NCBI RefSeq assembly: GCF_000060345.1
Contig: NC_008571.1
Location: 3,042,501-3,106,500 of the forward strand
Direction: 5' to 3'
Length of the DNA: 64,000 nucleotides
Source: Christiangramia forsetii KT0803
Lineage (GTDB): Bacteria > Bacteroidota > Bacteroidia > Flavobacteriales > Flavobacteriaceae
Below the pieces are notes generated by a model. It was not told where the DNA came from. It worked only from the letters and a program-made list of their open reading frames with translations, and made no database searches. Position numbers and translations under genes: made by a program. This document shows, piece after piece, positions 31,152 to 38,752 of the stretch (position 1 is the first letter of the stretch; every line of letters starts with the position of its first letter).

Positions 31152-31272
31152 TTGAGACCCTAAACTAAATTCAGGGTGACGTCATCAATTTAAATGTCAT
31201 TCAGAACGCAGCGGTAGCGCAGTGAAGAATCTCATGTAATCCTGGGGATTCTTCGCTGCGCTCGGAATGACA
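31152..31272. repeat. Two palindromic intergenic repeats after copA
   Basis: At 31152-31184, ACCCTAAA and TTCAGGGT form an imperfect inverted repeat. At 31195-31272, TGTCATTC...GAAGAATC pairs with GGATTCTTC...GGAATGACA, a long imperfect palindrome that begins at the copA stop codon. Both look like dispersed Bacteroidetes intergenic repeats of the CATTCTGAGCG type. The second may form a hairpin at the end of the copA mRNA. Confidence 0.7.
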
Positions 31273-34020
31273 TTAATTCAACTTAGCACTTCTTAACCTC
31301 AACGCATTTCCAATAACAGAAACCGAACTAAAGCTCATCGCCAGTGCTGCGATCATTGGTGATAATAGCAATCCAAAGAATGGATACAATACTCCCGCTG
31401 CAATAGGGACACCTACGGTATTATAGATCAATGCGAAAAATAGGTTTTCTTTAATATTTCTCATCACTTTTTCGCTCAGCCTGATCGCTTTAAGAACACC
31501 TTTTAAGTCGCCTTTCACCAGGGTAACCTCAGCGCTTTCAATCGCCACATCGGTTCCGGTTCCCATGGCAATCCCAATATTTGCCTGCGCCAGGGCCGGA
31601 GCGTCATTTATACCATCTCCTGCCATGGCAACTTTTTTCCCTTCTCCCTGCAGTCTTTTAACCTCTTCCATTTTATCTTGAGGAACCATTCCTGCTTTAA
31701 AGTCGGCGAGACCGAGTTCTTTTGCAACGGCAGCGGCTGTCTTTTCATTATCACCGGTAAGCATCACCACCTTTATCCCTTCTTTTTGAAGTTCATGGAG
31801 CGCTTCCCTGCTGGTTTCTTTAATTTTATCTGAAATAGTTACAAATCCTACTATTTTTGAATTTACAGCGAGATACGAAACCGTTTTACCCTGTTCCTGT
31901 TCTGCAGTTACTTTCTTGTTGATCTCTTCGGAAATTTCAGCGTTTTCGACCTTCATCAATTTATCGTTTCCAAGAGCGAGCTGTTTTTCTTCAAATTTCG
32001 CCTCTACGCCTTTTCCTGTAACCGAATTAAAATCTGAAGCTTCTCCATATTCAATATTTTCAGCTTTAGCATATTTAACTGTTGCGGTTGCCAGAGGGTG
32101 TTCGCTTTGCGCATTTACTGAAGCGATCAAACGTGTAATTTCATCTTCGCTATATTCCGAAGAAACAGAAACGACTTTTTCTACAGAAGGTTTTCCTTCA
32201 GTAATCGTCCCCGTTTTATCAATAATAAGCGTATCTATCTGGTTCATTTCTTCAAGCGCACGTGCATTCTTGATCAAAACACCGTTTTTCGCACCTTTCC
32301 CTACCCCTACCATGACTGACATGGGTGTGGCAAGACCCAGCGCACATGGACAGGCTATGATTAGCACTGCAATGGCATTTACCAGCGCATACACATAAGC
32401 CGGATCTGGGCCATAGATAGCCCAGACTATAAAGGTAATTACCGAAATGGCTACTACTACAGGCACAAAATAAGCTGAGATTCTATCTGCCAGTTTTTGA
32501 ATGGGCGCCTGTGAACGACTGGCTTCATTTACCATTTTGATGATCTGGGCCAGAAGGGTTTCATCTCCCACTTTTTCGGCAGTCATGGTAAAACTTTGAT
32601 TTCCGTTAATAGTTCCGGAACTTACCTTATCTCCTTCTTTTTTATCAACGGGAATAGGCTCTCCGGTGATCATAGCTTCATCAATACTGGATTTTCCTTT
32701 CTTAATAGTTCCGTCTACGGGAATTTTATCTCCCGGCTTTACTCTTAAAATATCACCTTGCTGAATTTTATCTACAGAGATTGTTTCTTCATCCCCATCA
32801 ACCACTCTTACCGCGGTATTTGGAGCAAGTTTTAATAATTCCTTGATGGCTGAATTTGTCCTGCTATGAGCACGTGCCTCTAACACCTGCCCCATAAGAA
32901 CCAGCGTAAGAATCACCGTAGCTGCTTCAAAATAAACATGCACGGTTCCCATTTCAGTTTTGAATTGAGGAGGAAAAAAATCTGGAAATACTAATCCAAA
33001 TACGCTGAAGATCCAGGCGACTCCGGCACCAATTCCAATAAGGGTGAACATATTGAGGTTCCAGGTTTTGATGGAGCGGTAAGCACGTTCAAAGAACATC
33101 CAGGTAGCATAGAATACTACCGGAAGAGAAAGTCCGAATTGCACCCAGTTCCAGACCTTCATTCCGGCCAGATCATAAAGGGGATTGTCCGGGATCATTT
33201 CAGACATCGCAATTAGGAATATGGGCAGGGTAAAACCAACGGCAATCCAGAATTTTCGAAGTAATTTTTTATAACTTTTCTCTTCTGCTGAAGCTTCGGG
33301 CTCCATAGGAACCAGGTCCATCCCGCAAATTGGACAATCTCCCGGTCCATCCTCTACAATTTCCGGATGCATCGGGCAGGTATATTCCGTAGATTTCGGA
33401 GTTGCACTTACCTCTTCTACCAAATCCATCCCGCATACAGGACAGTCTCCGGGTTTATCATAGGTTTTATCGCCTTCGCAGTGCATAGGGCAATACCAGG
33501 TTCCCGTGCCTTTTTCTGGGTTCTTTTTCTTTTTATTTGAATGTCCGGCAGATTTTGACCTTTTTTCTCCCGGCTTCATTATATGATAATTTCCACCGTC
33601 TTTTTGAAGAGCATTTTCAAATTTTTCAATTTCGATATGCTCTTTCATACTGATCTCGGCCTCTTCTTTTTCTAAATTTACAGAAGCCTTTACAACGCCA
33701 TTAACGTCATTCAGAATTTTTTCCACATGAGAACGGCATCCATTACAGGTCATCCCGGTAATCTGATAGGTATGCTGCATCGGTTTTTCTGCAGAATTTT
33801 CAGCATCTTCCGGCATCGCGATATGATAATTCCCACCGTTTTTCTGAAGAGCCTCTTCAAATTTTTCAATTTTGATATGCTCTCTCATTTCAATCTCGGC
33901 TGCGGCTTTCTCCAGATTCACTGAAGCATTTAGTACTCCATCAACTTCACTTAAAGTTTTTTCTACATGAGCACGACAACCGTTGCAGGTCATTCCCGAA
34001 ATTTTATAATTATGTTTCAT
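31273..34020 (-). CDS. copA: Copper-translocating P1B-type ATPase
   Basis: The 915-residue pump exports Cu(I) from the cytoplasm using ATP. Domains in order are two HMA metal-binding domains (about 1-68 and 80-148, each with GMTCNGCR), two CPMH...CPxCGMDL metal-binding domains (about 175-240), and the eight-helix ATPase. The ATPase shows the membrane CPC motif (ACPCALGLATP, about 555), TGEPIP, phosphorylation site DKTGTITEGKP (Asp about 600), the HP motif in SEHPLATA, and GDGINDAPAL. It has a TAACTTTG promoter box at 34073-34080. The two HMA domains are near-duplicates at the DNA level. Copper specificity is inferred from CPC and neighbours. Confidence 0.96.
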   Translation of the reverse strand: MKHNYKISGMTCNGCRAHVEKTLSEVDGVLNASVNLEKAAAEIEMREHIKIEKFEEALQKNGGNYHIAMPEDAENSAEKPMQHTYQITGMTCNGCRSHVEKILNDVNGVVKASVNLEKEEAEISMKEHIEIEKFENALQKDGGNYHIMKPGEKRSKSAGHSNKKKKNPEKGTGTWYCPMHCEGDKTYDKPGDCPVCGMDLVEEVSATPKSTEYTCPMHPEIVEDGPGDCPICGMDLVPMEPEASAEEKSYKKLLRKFWIAVGFTLPIFLIAMSEMIPDNPLYDLAGMKVWNWVQFGLSLPVVFYATWMFFERAYRSIKTWNLNMFTLIGIGAGVAWIFSVFGLVFPDFFPPQFKTEMGTVHVYFEAATVILTLVLMGQVLEARAHSRTNSAIKELLKLAPNTAVRVVDGDEETISVDKIQQGDILRVKPGDKIPVDGTIKKGKSSIDEAMITGEPIPVDKKEGDKVSSGTINGNQSFTMTAEKVGDETLLAQIIKMVNEASRSQAPIQKLADRISAYFVPVVVAISVITFIVWAIYGPDPAYVYALVNAIAVLIIACPCALGLATPMSVMVGVGKGAKNGVLIKNARALEEMNQIDTLIIDKTGTITEGKPSVEKVVSVSSEYSEDEITRLIASVNAQSEHPLATATVKYAKAENIEYGEASDFNSVTGKGVEAKFEEKQLALGNDKLMKVENAEISEEINKKVTAEQEQGKTVSYLAVNSKIVGFVTISDKIKETSREALHELQKEGIKVVMLTGDNEKTAAAVAKELGLADFKAGMVPQDKMEEVKRLQGEGKKVAMAGDGINDAPALAQANIGIAMGTGTDVAIESAEVTLVKGDLKGVLKAIRLSEKVMRNIKENLFFALIYNTVGVPIAAGVLYPFFGLLLSPMIAALAMSFSSVSVIGNALRLRSAKLN

Positions 34021-34072
34021 TTTTTTTATATAAACTTCCTGAAATAAGAATTTCAGAAGATATTAAACTATG

Positions 34073-34080
34073 CAAAGTTA
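34073..34080 (-). promoter_or_regulatory. Promoter -7 box of copA
   Basis: The minus strand reads TAACTTTG (TAnnTTTG), about 53 bases upstream of the copA ATG. The leader contains a small dyad (GAAATTCTTATTTC). No evident -33 TTG. Confidence 0.6.
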
Positions 34081-34131
34081 CGCGAGGAAAGATGGAAAGA
34101 ATTTCGATATTTTAGAAATATCTTTTAATTC

Positions 34132-34176
34132 AAAAAAAAAACCGCCTAAAATATAAAAGATGAATTTTAGGCGGTT
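34132..34176 (-). terminator. Terminator of the copper-storage gene
   Basis: AACCGCCTAAAAT and ATTTTAGGCGGTT pair perfectly across an 11-base loop and are followed on the minus strand by nine T. It separates the copper-storage gene from copA, which has its own promoter. Confidence 0.93.
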
Positions 34177-34182
34177 AATTTA

Positions 34183-34503
34183 TTATGCTGCATAAGCTTC
34201 ACAGGCACTTACACATTCTTTGCATGCTTTCGCGCAATCCTGGCAGTGCTTATGATCGTGTTTTCCGCATTCGTCAGCGCAGGCCTGGCAAACTTTTTTA
34301 CAGTAATCTACCAGTCCCTGTACATCCTTGTAATTAGTTGCCAGAACCTGGTTAAGCGTTGAACAAACTTCTGCACAAACCCTGTCAGTTCTAATACAGT
34401 CTTTCATCATTTTCACATTGTCTTCATCCAGACAGGCATCTGCACAATAATTACAATGGTTGATACAATTTCCTAATGCGCTAATTAATTTCTCATTTCT
34501 CAT
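34183..34503 (-). CDS. Four-helix-bundle copper-storage-like protein (DUF326)
   Basis: The 106-residue protein contains 16 cysteines spaced as CxxC, CxxxC and similar pairs along four predicted helices (for example CNYCADAC, CKKVCQACADEC, CQDCAKACKECVSAC), plus a HDHKH loop. This is the pattern of cytosolic Csp3-type proteins, which fill the bundle core with Cu(I)-thiolate clusters. No signal peptide is present, so cytoplasmic copper sequestration is inferred. It has a strong terminator and sits directly upstream of copA in transcription order. Confidence 0.9.
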   Translation of the reverse strand: MRNEKLISALGNCINHCNYCADACLDEDNVKMMKDCIRTDRVCAEVCSTLNQVLATNYKDVQGLVDYCKKVCQACADECGKHDHKHCQDCAKACKECVSACEAYAA

Positions 34504-34616
34504 AATATCTGATTTTTAGTTGTTTATATAAATCTAAGAATCAGAATCAATGCAAGCCTTTAAAATTTTGCTAAGAACTTTCAGTTTTAAATGAATTTAA
34601 CTTTCGAGAGGAATAA

Positions 34617-35624
34617 TTAAGAGTTTTTTATGTCCACTAACTTCCAACTCCAACCGTCCTGCCGGACAAGTGTTTTAAACATTCTTCTGTTATAATCAAT
34701 ATCTTCTGGAAAATTATCATCTTTCAAATTATCAAAAATGAGTTCTTTTTCTAAAAGTTTTTTGATACCTGGAGATGGAGGCCCATGTTTCTCAGGGTTT
34801 ATGTGGGTGACTTCAGTAAGAACCTCAAAATAATTTTCGTAGGCGATCATCAGTGGCTTAATTTCTTTATACTCCGGTCTTATTTCCTCTTTTACTTGAT
34901 CTGAAATAATAATCAATGCCTCATAAAGTCTCGCCAGCTGAAGTATGATCGCATTTTTCTCTTTATTATTATGAAAATAATGGATCACAGGATAAGCGCG
35001 ATGCTGCTGACTGTATTTAATTATTGATTCTGAAATATCTTCAACTTTTTTGATGAAAGGTTCAAAATTTTCTCCGTTCCATCCACTAATTATTATTTCT
35101 TCGGGACTGCTGCCAAGTGTACTCAATCTAATTCCAAGTTTGCGCTGGTCTATTACTGCTGAAAGTACCGGAATAAAATAAGTAACAGACATGGTAAGAA
35201 GGATGAGGCCCGTAAAAGAATAAATGCTGGTCACTATTCGCCATAAATCTGTTGAGGCCACATAATCACCCATCCCCAGGGTTGATAGTGTAAAACCACT
35301 GTAATATGTAATTTGCCAGAAATTTGCAGGTACTTTTGTAGTGCTATCAATAATGGATGCTGGATGTGAATAAAGAATACAAACAAGACTTCCCCATAAC
35401 AATAACACCCAAATAAGGACGATAGAAATCAATAAAAAATAACCGCCGTGAGCCAGTATTTTTGCTTTGCCATTTCTTCCGGAAACTATCAGTAAAAGTT
35501 TCCAGAAGAGATGCGAAAATCTACTGGTCAACCATCCTCCACCCTGCATAGACAAAGTAGTTTGAAGAATATCAAGCACAATGGACAGATAGAGGATTAC
35601 CCCTATAAACAGTAAGATTTCCAT
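34617..35624 (-). CDS. Two-transmembrane potassium-channel-like protein
   Basis: The 335-residue protein has several N-terminal membrane segments (about 1-25, 55-80 and 130-155) and a pore-loop signature FTLSTLGMGDYV (about 112-123), followed by a large cytoplasmic C-terminal domain of about 170 residues with no recognised RCK/TrkA-N motif. The selectivity filter reads GMGD in place of the usual GYGD. Ion-channel membership is likely; ion specificity is uncertain. Its place inside a copper island is unexplained. Confidence 0.75.
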   Translation of the reverse strand: MEILLFIGVILYLSIVLDILQTTLSMQGGGWLTSRFSHLFWKLLLIVSGRNGKAKILAHGGYFLLISIVLIWVLLLWGSLVCILYSHPASIIDSTTKVPANFWQITYYSGFTLSTLGMGDYVASTDLWRIVTSIYSFTGLILLTMSVTYFIPVLSAVIDQRKLGIRLSTLGSSPEEIIISGWNGENFEPFIKKVEDISESIIKYSQQHRAYPVIHYFHNNKEKNAIILQLARLYEALIIISDQVKEEIRPEYKEIKPLMIAYENYFEVLTEVTHINPEKHGPPSPGIKKLLEKELIFDNLKDDNFPEDIDYNRRMFKTLVRQDGWSWKLVDIKNS

Positions 35625-35701
35625 AATATTTATTTTGGTTGATTGTACAAAAGCTTAAAATTCTTAGCCTGATAAATACTATTATCTTAAACTCTTGTTT
35701 C

Positions 35702-36268
35702 TTAAACTGAATCCAGGCTTTTTCTATCTTTTACATGCCTGTTCTTATACTCTGAGGGAGTTATGCCGGTAGCCTTTTTAAAAGAAGTTGAAAGATATGC
35801 GGGGGTAGAATATCCTAAATTATCAGCGATCATTGCAATATTCCATTCATTATAATTCAATAACTCCTTGACACGTTCTACACGAACTGCATTATAAAAT
35901 TTCTGAATACTCTGCCCTTCACTCTCACTAAAAACGTGGGTAATATGGCTATAATCAAAATGCAACTCTTTAGTTAAAATGCTGGATAGTTTATGGTTAG
36001 AGGTATCGTTTGAGTAGACCTCCTCTATGATCACAGATTTGATAGAATTAATTAGTTTTTCATTTCGATCCTGAATAATTTCAAATCCAACCTGTTCAAA
36101 ACGTTTTTGGAGCTGATGAATTTCAATGCTGGTTAATTCCCTATTCAGGTTTGCCTCTCCTAAGCTAATTTTAGAAAAAGGAATTTCCAGATCCTGGAGA
36201 ATATCTTTGACCGTTATTATACAGCGCTGGCAAACAACATTCTTGATATGAAGAGGATAATTATTCAA
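35702..36268 (-). CDS. AraC-type regulator with N-terminal CxxC metal-binding-like domain (copy 1)
   Basis: The 188-residue protein combines an N-terminal segment of about 70 residues (IKNVVCQRCIITVKDIL, with CxxC at about 13-16, ending GFEII) that resembles an HMA/ferredoxin-like metal domain, and a C-terminal AraC double helix-turn-helix (about 115-180, VERVKELLNYNEWNIAMIADNLGYSTPAYLSTSFKKATG). It lacks a separate ligand-binding cupin. The natural inference is a one-component copper sensor acting as a DNA-binding regulator of this island. It follows a DUF3347 gene and a terminator; a perfect dyad lies 14 bases upstream of its start. Confidence 0.85.
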   Translation of the reverse strand: MNNYPLHIKNVVCQRCIITVKDILQDLEIPFSKISLGEANLNRELTSIEIHQLQKRFEQVGFEIIQDRNEKLINSIKSVIIEEVYSNDTSNHKLSSILTKELHFDYSHITHVFSESEGQSIQKFYNAVRVERVKELLNYNEWNIAMIADNLGYSTPAYLSTSFKKATGITPSEYKNRHVKDRKSLDSV

Positions 36269-36281
36269 AATTCTTGGTTTA

Positions 36282-36299
36282 TTGAACTAAAATTCAATT
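36282..36299. promoter_or_regulatory. Dyad upstream of the AraC copy 1 gene
   Basis: ATTGAA-CTAAAA-TTCAAT is a perfect 6+6 dyad just before the regulator gene. The 13-base word ATTGAACTAAAAT recurs upstream of the PepSY gene (37720-37732). It could be an operator, but it is AT-rich and a near copy also lies after valS, so support is weak. Confidence 0.3.
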
Positions 36300-36310
36300 A
36301 AAAATAATAA

Positions 36311-36337
36311 ATCAGGCTGAAACTTGTTCAGCCTGAT
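36311..36337 (-). terminator. Terminator of DUF3347 copy 1
   Basis: ATCAGGCTGAA and TTCAGCCTGAT form an 11-bp stem with a 5-base loop, followed on the minus strand by TTATTATTTTT. Confidence 0.85.
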
Positions 36338-36347
36338 CCACAATTAT

Positions 36348-36917
36348 TTACATGATGGTTTCTTCAACACGACCACACTTAAGCATTTTATCTCCAAAAT
36401 ATGGGTTTCTAATTTCTTCTGAATTTGAATACCAGAAATCCCCTTTTCCTTCAAAGGCCATTGGGCAGAACTGCTTATAGATCTTTCCTGAAGAAATAGC
36501 TTCTTTAAGTACCGGCTCCATAGCCGCAGTTAATTCTGAAAAGACCTCTCTTTGCTGATTGATATTCTCTGTAGCTACCATTCTACCGGCAATTTTAGCG
36601 ATCTCCGGTCTGGCTTCGTTTAAGGTATTTCTTAAGTTTTCTGCTGACTTTCGGCTAGCTGAAGCATCAGTTCTAACCAGAGCATCTTTTACAGCCAGAT
36701 ACTCTTCAAAAGCCTGTTTTACCTTTTCATTACTAAATTCAGCAGGTACCTCTTTCATTGGTTTTTCATCATCCATTTCTTTAGAATCCTGACTCATTTC
36801 ATGATGATCTTCAGCAACAGTTTCCTCTTTCTCCTTTTTAGAATCTGCACAAGAAGAAAGAATTAAACTTCCTGCAATTAAACTCATCGTTATTAAACTT
36901 CTTACTTTCATTTTCAT
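36348..36917 (-). CDS. DUF3347 lipoprotein (copy 1)
   Basis: The 189-residue protein has a lipobox (LILSSCAD, Cys about 23), a short acidic/Met/His linker (HHEMSQDSKEMDDEKPM) and one DUF3347 domain (about 65-189). The domain begins as a helical bundle and ends with the conserved block YKQFCPMAF...GDFWYS...IRNPYFGDKMLKCG. The CPM and CG cysteines plus nearby Met and His suggest a copper site. The same domain occurs in the 41819 gene and at the C-terminus of the CusB-like adaptor. Role inferred: periplasmic copper binding. Confidence 0.85.
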   Translation of the reverse strand: MKMKVRSLITMSLIAGSLILSSCADSKKEKEETVAEDHHEMSQDSKEMDDEKPMKEVPAEFSNEKVKQAFEEYLAVKDALVRTDASASRKSAENLRNTLNEARPEIAKIAGRMVATENINQQREVFSELTAAMEPVLKEAISSGKIYKQFCPMAFEGKGDFWYSNSEEIRNPYFGDKMLKCGRVEETIM

Positions 36918-36972
36918 TTTTATGATTATTTACTATTGATATTTGACGTATTTATATGTTAATGATAACAAT

Positions 36973-37695
36973 CTATTTTTTATTCTTCTTTTTTGGCTGA
37001 ATAATCTTTCTAACGGTTGGGGAAGAGATGTACCAGAGTAAAAATCCGCTTAAAACCGTAATAAGACCAAGCAAAGAAAAGCTTCTAAGCAGGAGATTAT
37101 TAAAATCATCCCTTCCTTCGTAATCCATTGTGTGCGTCATCCAAAGAAAATCAAACCAGCGCCAGTCCCTGTGACGCACGCTTTTAAAATTTCCTGTCAA
37201 AGCGCCTACGTAGGCCTTTAGGTTCTCATCGGTATCATAGGAAATCACATATGCAGGCAGCAAATTTTCACGATATTCGTGATGCTTACCTGTTTCAGTT
37301 ATCCTCTGGATTCCGGATACTTCCAGATCTGCTCTCATATATCTTGAGGCTATATCAAGGGCCTGTTGCTTACTAATCTCATCAATTTTTTCTCCAGAAC
37401 GCGCATCCATTAATATTTTATTATTGATATAATAGAACGGCTGCCCTGAGATCTCCTGAAGTTTTACAGAAGTAACCCGTAGTTCCGGATCCAGTACTGT
37501 TGGACTCTTAAGGTCTGAAAAAGATGATTGAACCGGCTTCTCTTTTTTAAACTGATCACCATGTATCTCATCAAGGTCTGTCCAGCTAAAATAGAGTCCG
37601 CTTACCGTCCACATGATGAACTGTATCCCAATGAATAGTCCCAAATAACGATGGGCTTTCCTGATATTGAGTGCTGTTTTTCGTTTTACGATCAT
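36973..37695 (-). CDS. PepSY-domain membrane protein
   Basis: The 240-residue protein has an N-terminal membrane helix starting with the PepSY_TM signature RKAHRYLGLFIGIQF (about 12-35). It has a periplasmic region with PepSY-like strands (about 85-150) and a second C-terminal helix (about 200-225) with LLGLITVLSGFLLWY. Related proteins are associated with iron and copper reductases or cuproprotein assembly. It is in a run with the DUF2231 and DUF3347 genes; a copper-related membrane role is inferred from context. Confidence 0.82.
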   Translation of the reverse strand: MIVKRKTALNIRKAHRYLGLFIGIQFIMWTVSGLYFSWTDLDEIHGDQFKKEKPVQSSFSDLKSPTVLDPELRVTSVKLQEISGQPFYYINNKILMDARSGEKIDEISKQQALDIASRYMRADLEVSGIQRITETGKHHEYRENLLPAYVISYDTDENLKAYVGALTGNFKSVRHRDWRWFDFLWMTHTMDYEGRDDFNNLLLRSFSLLGLITVLSGFLLWYISSPTVRKIIQPKKKNKK

Positions 37696-37771
37696 TTATT
37701 TCAATGGTAGGTTATCTAGATTTTAGTTCAATAAAATATTCATACTTAAAAAACCAAAGCCATTTTTATAT

Positions 37772-38473
37772 TTAATGAGAATGGGCTCCATTGTTTTCAG
37801 ACTCCAGGTATTCTCCCTGTGGCCCTACTCCTTCAATATAAACCAGTTGTGCCCCATAATGGCCTGCTTCTGAAACAGAATAGGCCGCAAATCCAAGAAT
37901 TAAAAAAACCACTATTTCAAAAATTCGATTCTTTTTCAATAGAAATAAACTTACTAATTTTAAAGTTGCAGCGACAGCACTGGAATAAATAGTCCACTCA
38001 GCAAATTTATCGTGCTGTGCTAGTACACTTTTTGCCATTTCAGTTAGGTCATGTACGTGCGGGTGCGCATATACTCCGGCAATATAAGCCCCTATAAAAC
38101 CGAAGCCCACACATAATAAAATAACCCAATCAAGATTTCGCTTTAGCACGAATATTTGAATAAGTTGAAGGATTCCTCCCAACAACAACAGTACGATTGG
38201 GAAATGGACTATTAGTGGATGTAAATTTGGAAAATCGTCCAGCTCAGCTTTTACTTTGTTAGAGGACTTCTCTTTACTTTCACCTTGATAGCCTCCCTCA
38301 TTTTCAGCATCCTGTAATTCAGGTTGTGCAGTGATTGTATCTTGTTCCAATTCCTGTTCAGCAGTATTGGTCGAGTGATCATGACCTTCATGATTATCCT
38401 GAGCTTGTGTCGCAAGCGTTAGGGTGCTAAAAAAGAATAATATGTATAATTTTTTCATCATATAAGTTTTCAA
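37772..38473 (-). CDS. DUF2231 membrane protein with His-rich N-terminus
   Basis: The 233-residue protein has a signal segment (about 5-24, ending TQAQ), a His/acid-rich linker (DNHEGHDHS), and four membrane helices beginning with the DUF2231 signature LHPLIVHFPIVLLLLGG (about 83-99). Further histidines occur in YAHPHVHDL and at the C-terminus (NGAHSH). Metal or haem contact is plausible. An ATG 12 or 15 bases further in would give a cleaner signal peptide and may be the real start. It lies downstream of a structured 5' region at 38513-38578. Confidence 0.8.
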   Translation of the reverse strand: MKTYMMKKLYILFFFSTLTLATQAQDNHEGHDHSTNTAEQELEQDTITAQPELQDAENEGGYQGESKEKSSNKVKAELDDFPNLHPLIVHFPIVLLLLGGILQLIQIFVLKRNLDWVILLCVGFGFIGAYIAGVYAHPHVHDLTEMAKSVLAQHDKFAEWTIYSSAVAATLKLVSLFLLKKNRIFEIVVFLILGFAAYSVSEAGHYGAQLVYIEGVGPQGEYLESENNGAHSH

Positions 38474-38512
38474 TATAACTCCTTGGAAGGAGCGACAAAA
38501 ACGATTAATTGC

Positions 38513-38578
38513 AGGAAAAATGGAGAGAATATATTATTCTCAACTAATTACTATTAAAACGACTCTCTCCTTTTTCCT
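38513..38578 (-). promoter_or_regulatory. Alternative hairpins in the leader of the DUF2231 gene
   Basis: AGGAAAAA and GGAGAG (38513-38527) pair with CTCTCC and TTTTTCCT (38565-38578) across a long loop. Within the loop, GAGAATA and TATTCTC (38525-38541) form a second hairpin that shares bases with the first, so the two are mutually exclusive. Such an arrangement could control read-through from the multicopper oxidase gene or translation of the DUF2231 gene. This is inference from structure only. Confidence 0.45.
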
Positions 38579-38752
38579 TGCATTTATTTATAATCTTATA
38601 AGTTTCTAAAAAAACCGAAAGTCTCACATGGTGCTCATCGTAAATCTTCTCAATTTTTCCCTTTTCCTATTTTTATGAACCTCTTCTTCAGTCTCTCTAT
38701 AAGAAAAGCATTTCCGGGATTTTAAATTCTCAATCCTTCCTATTGAAATTCT

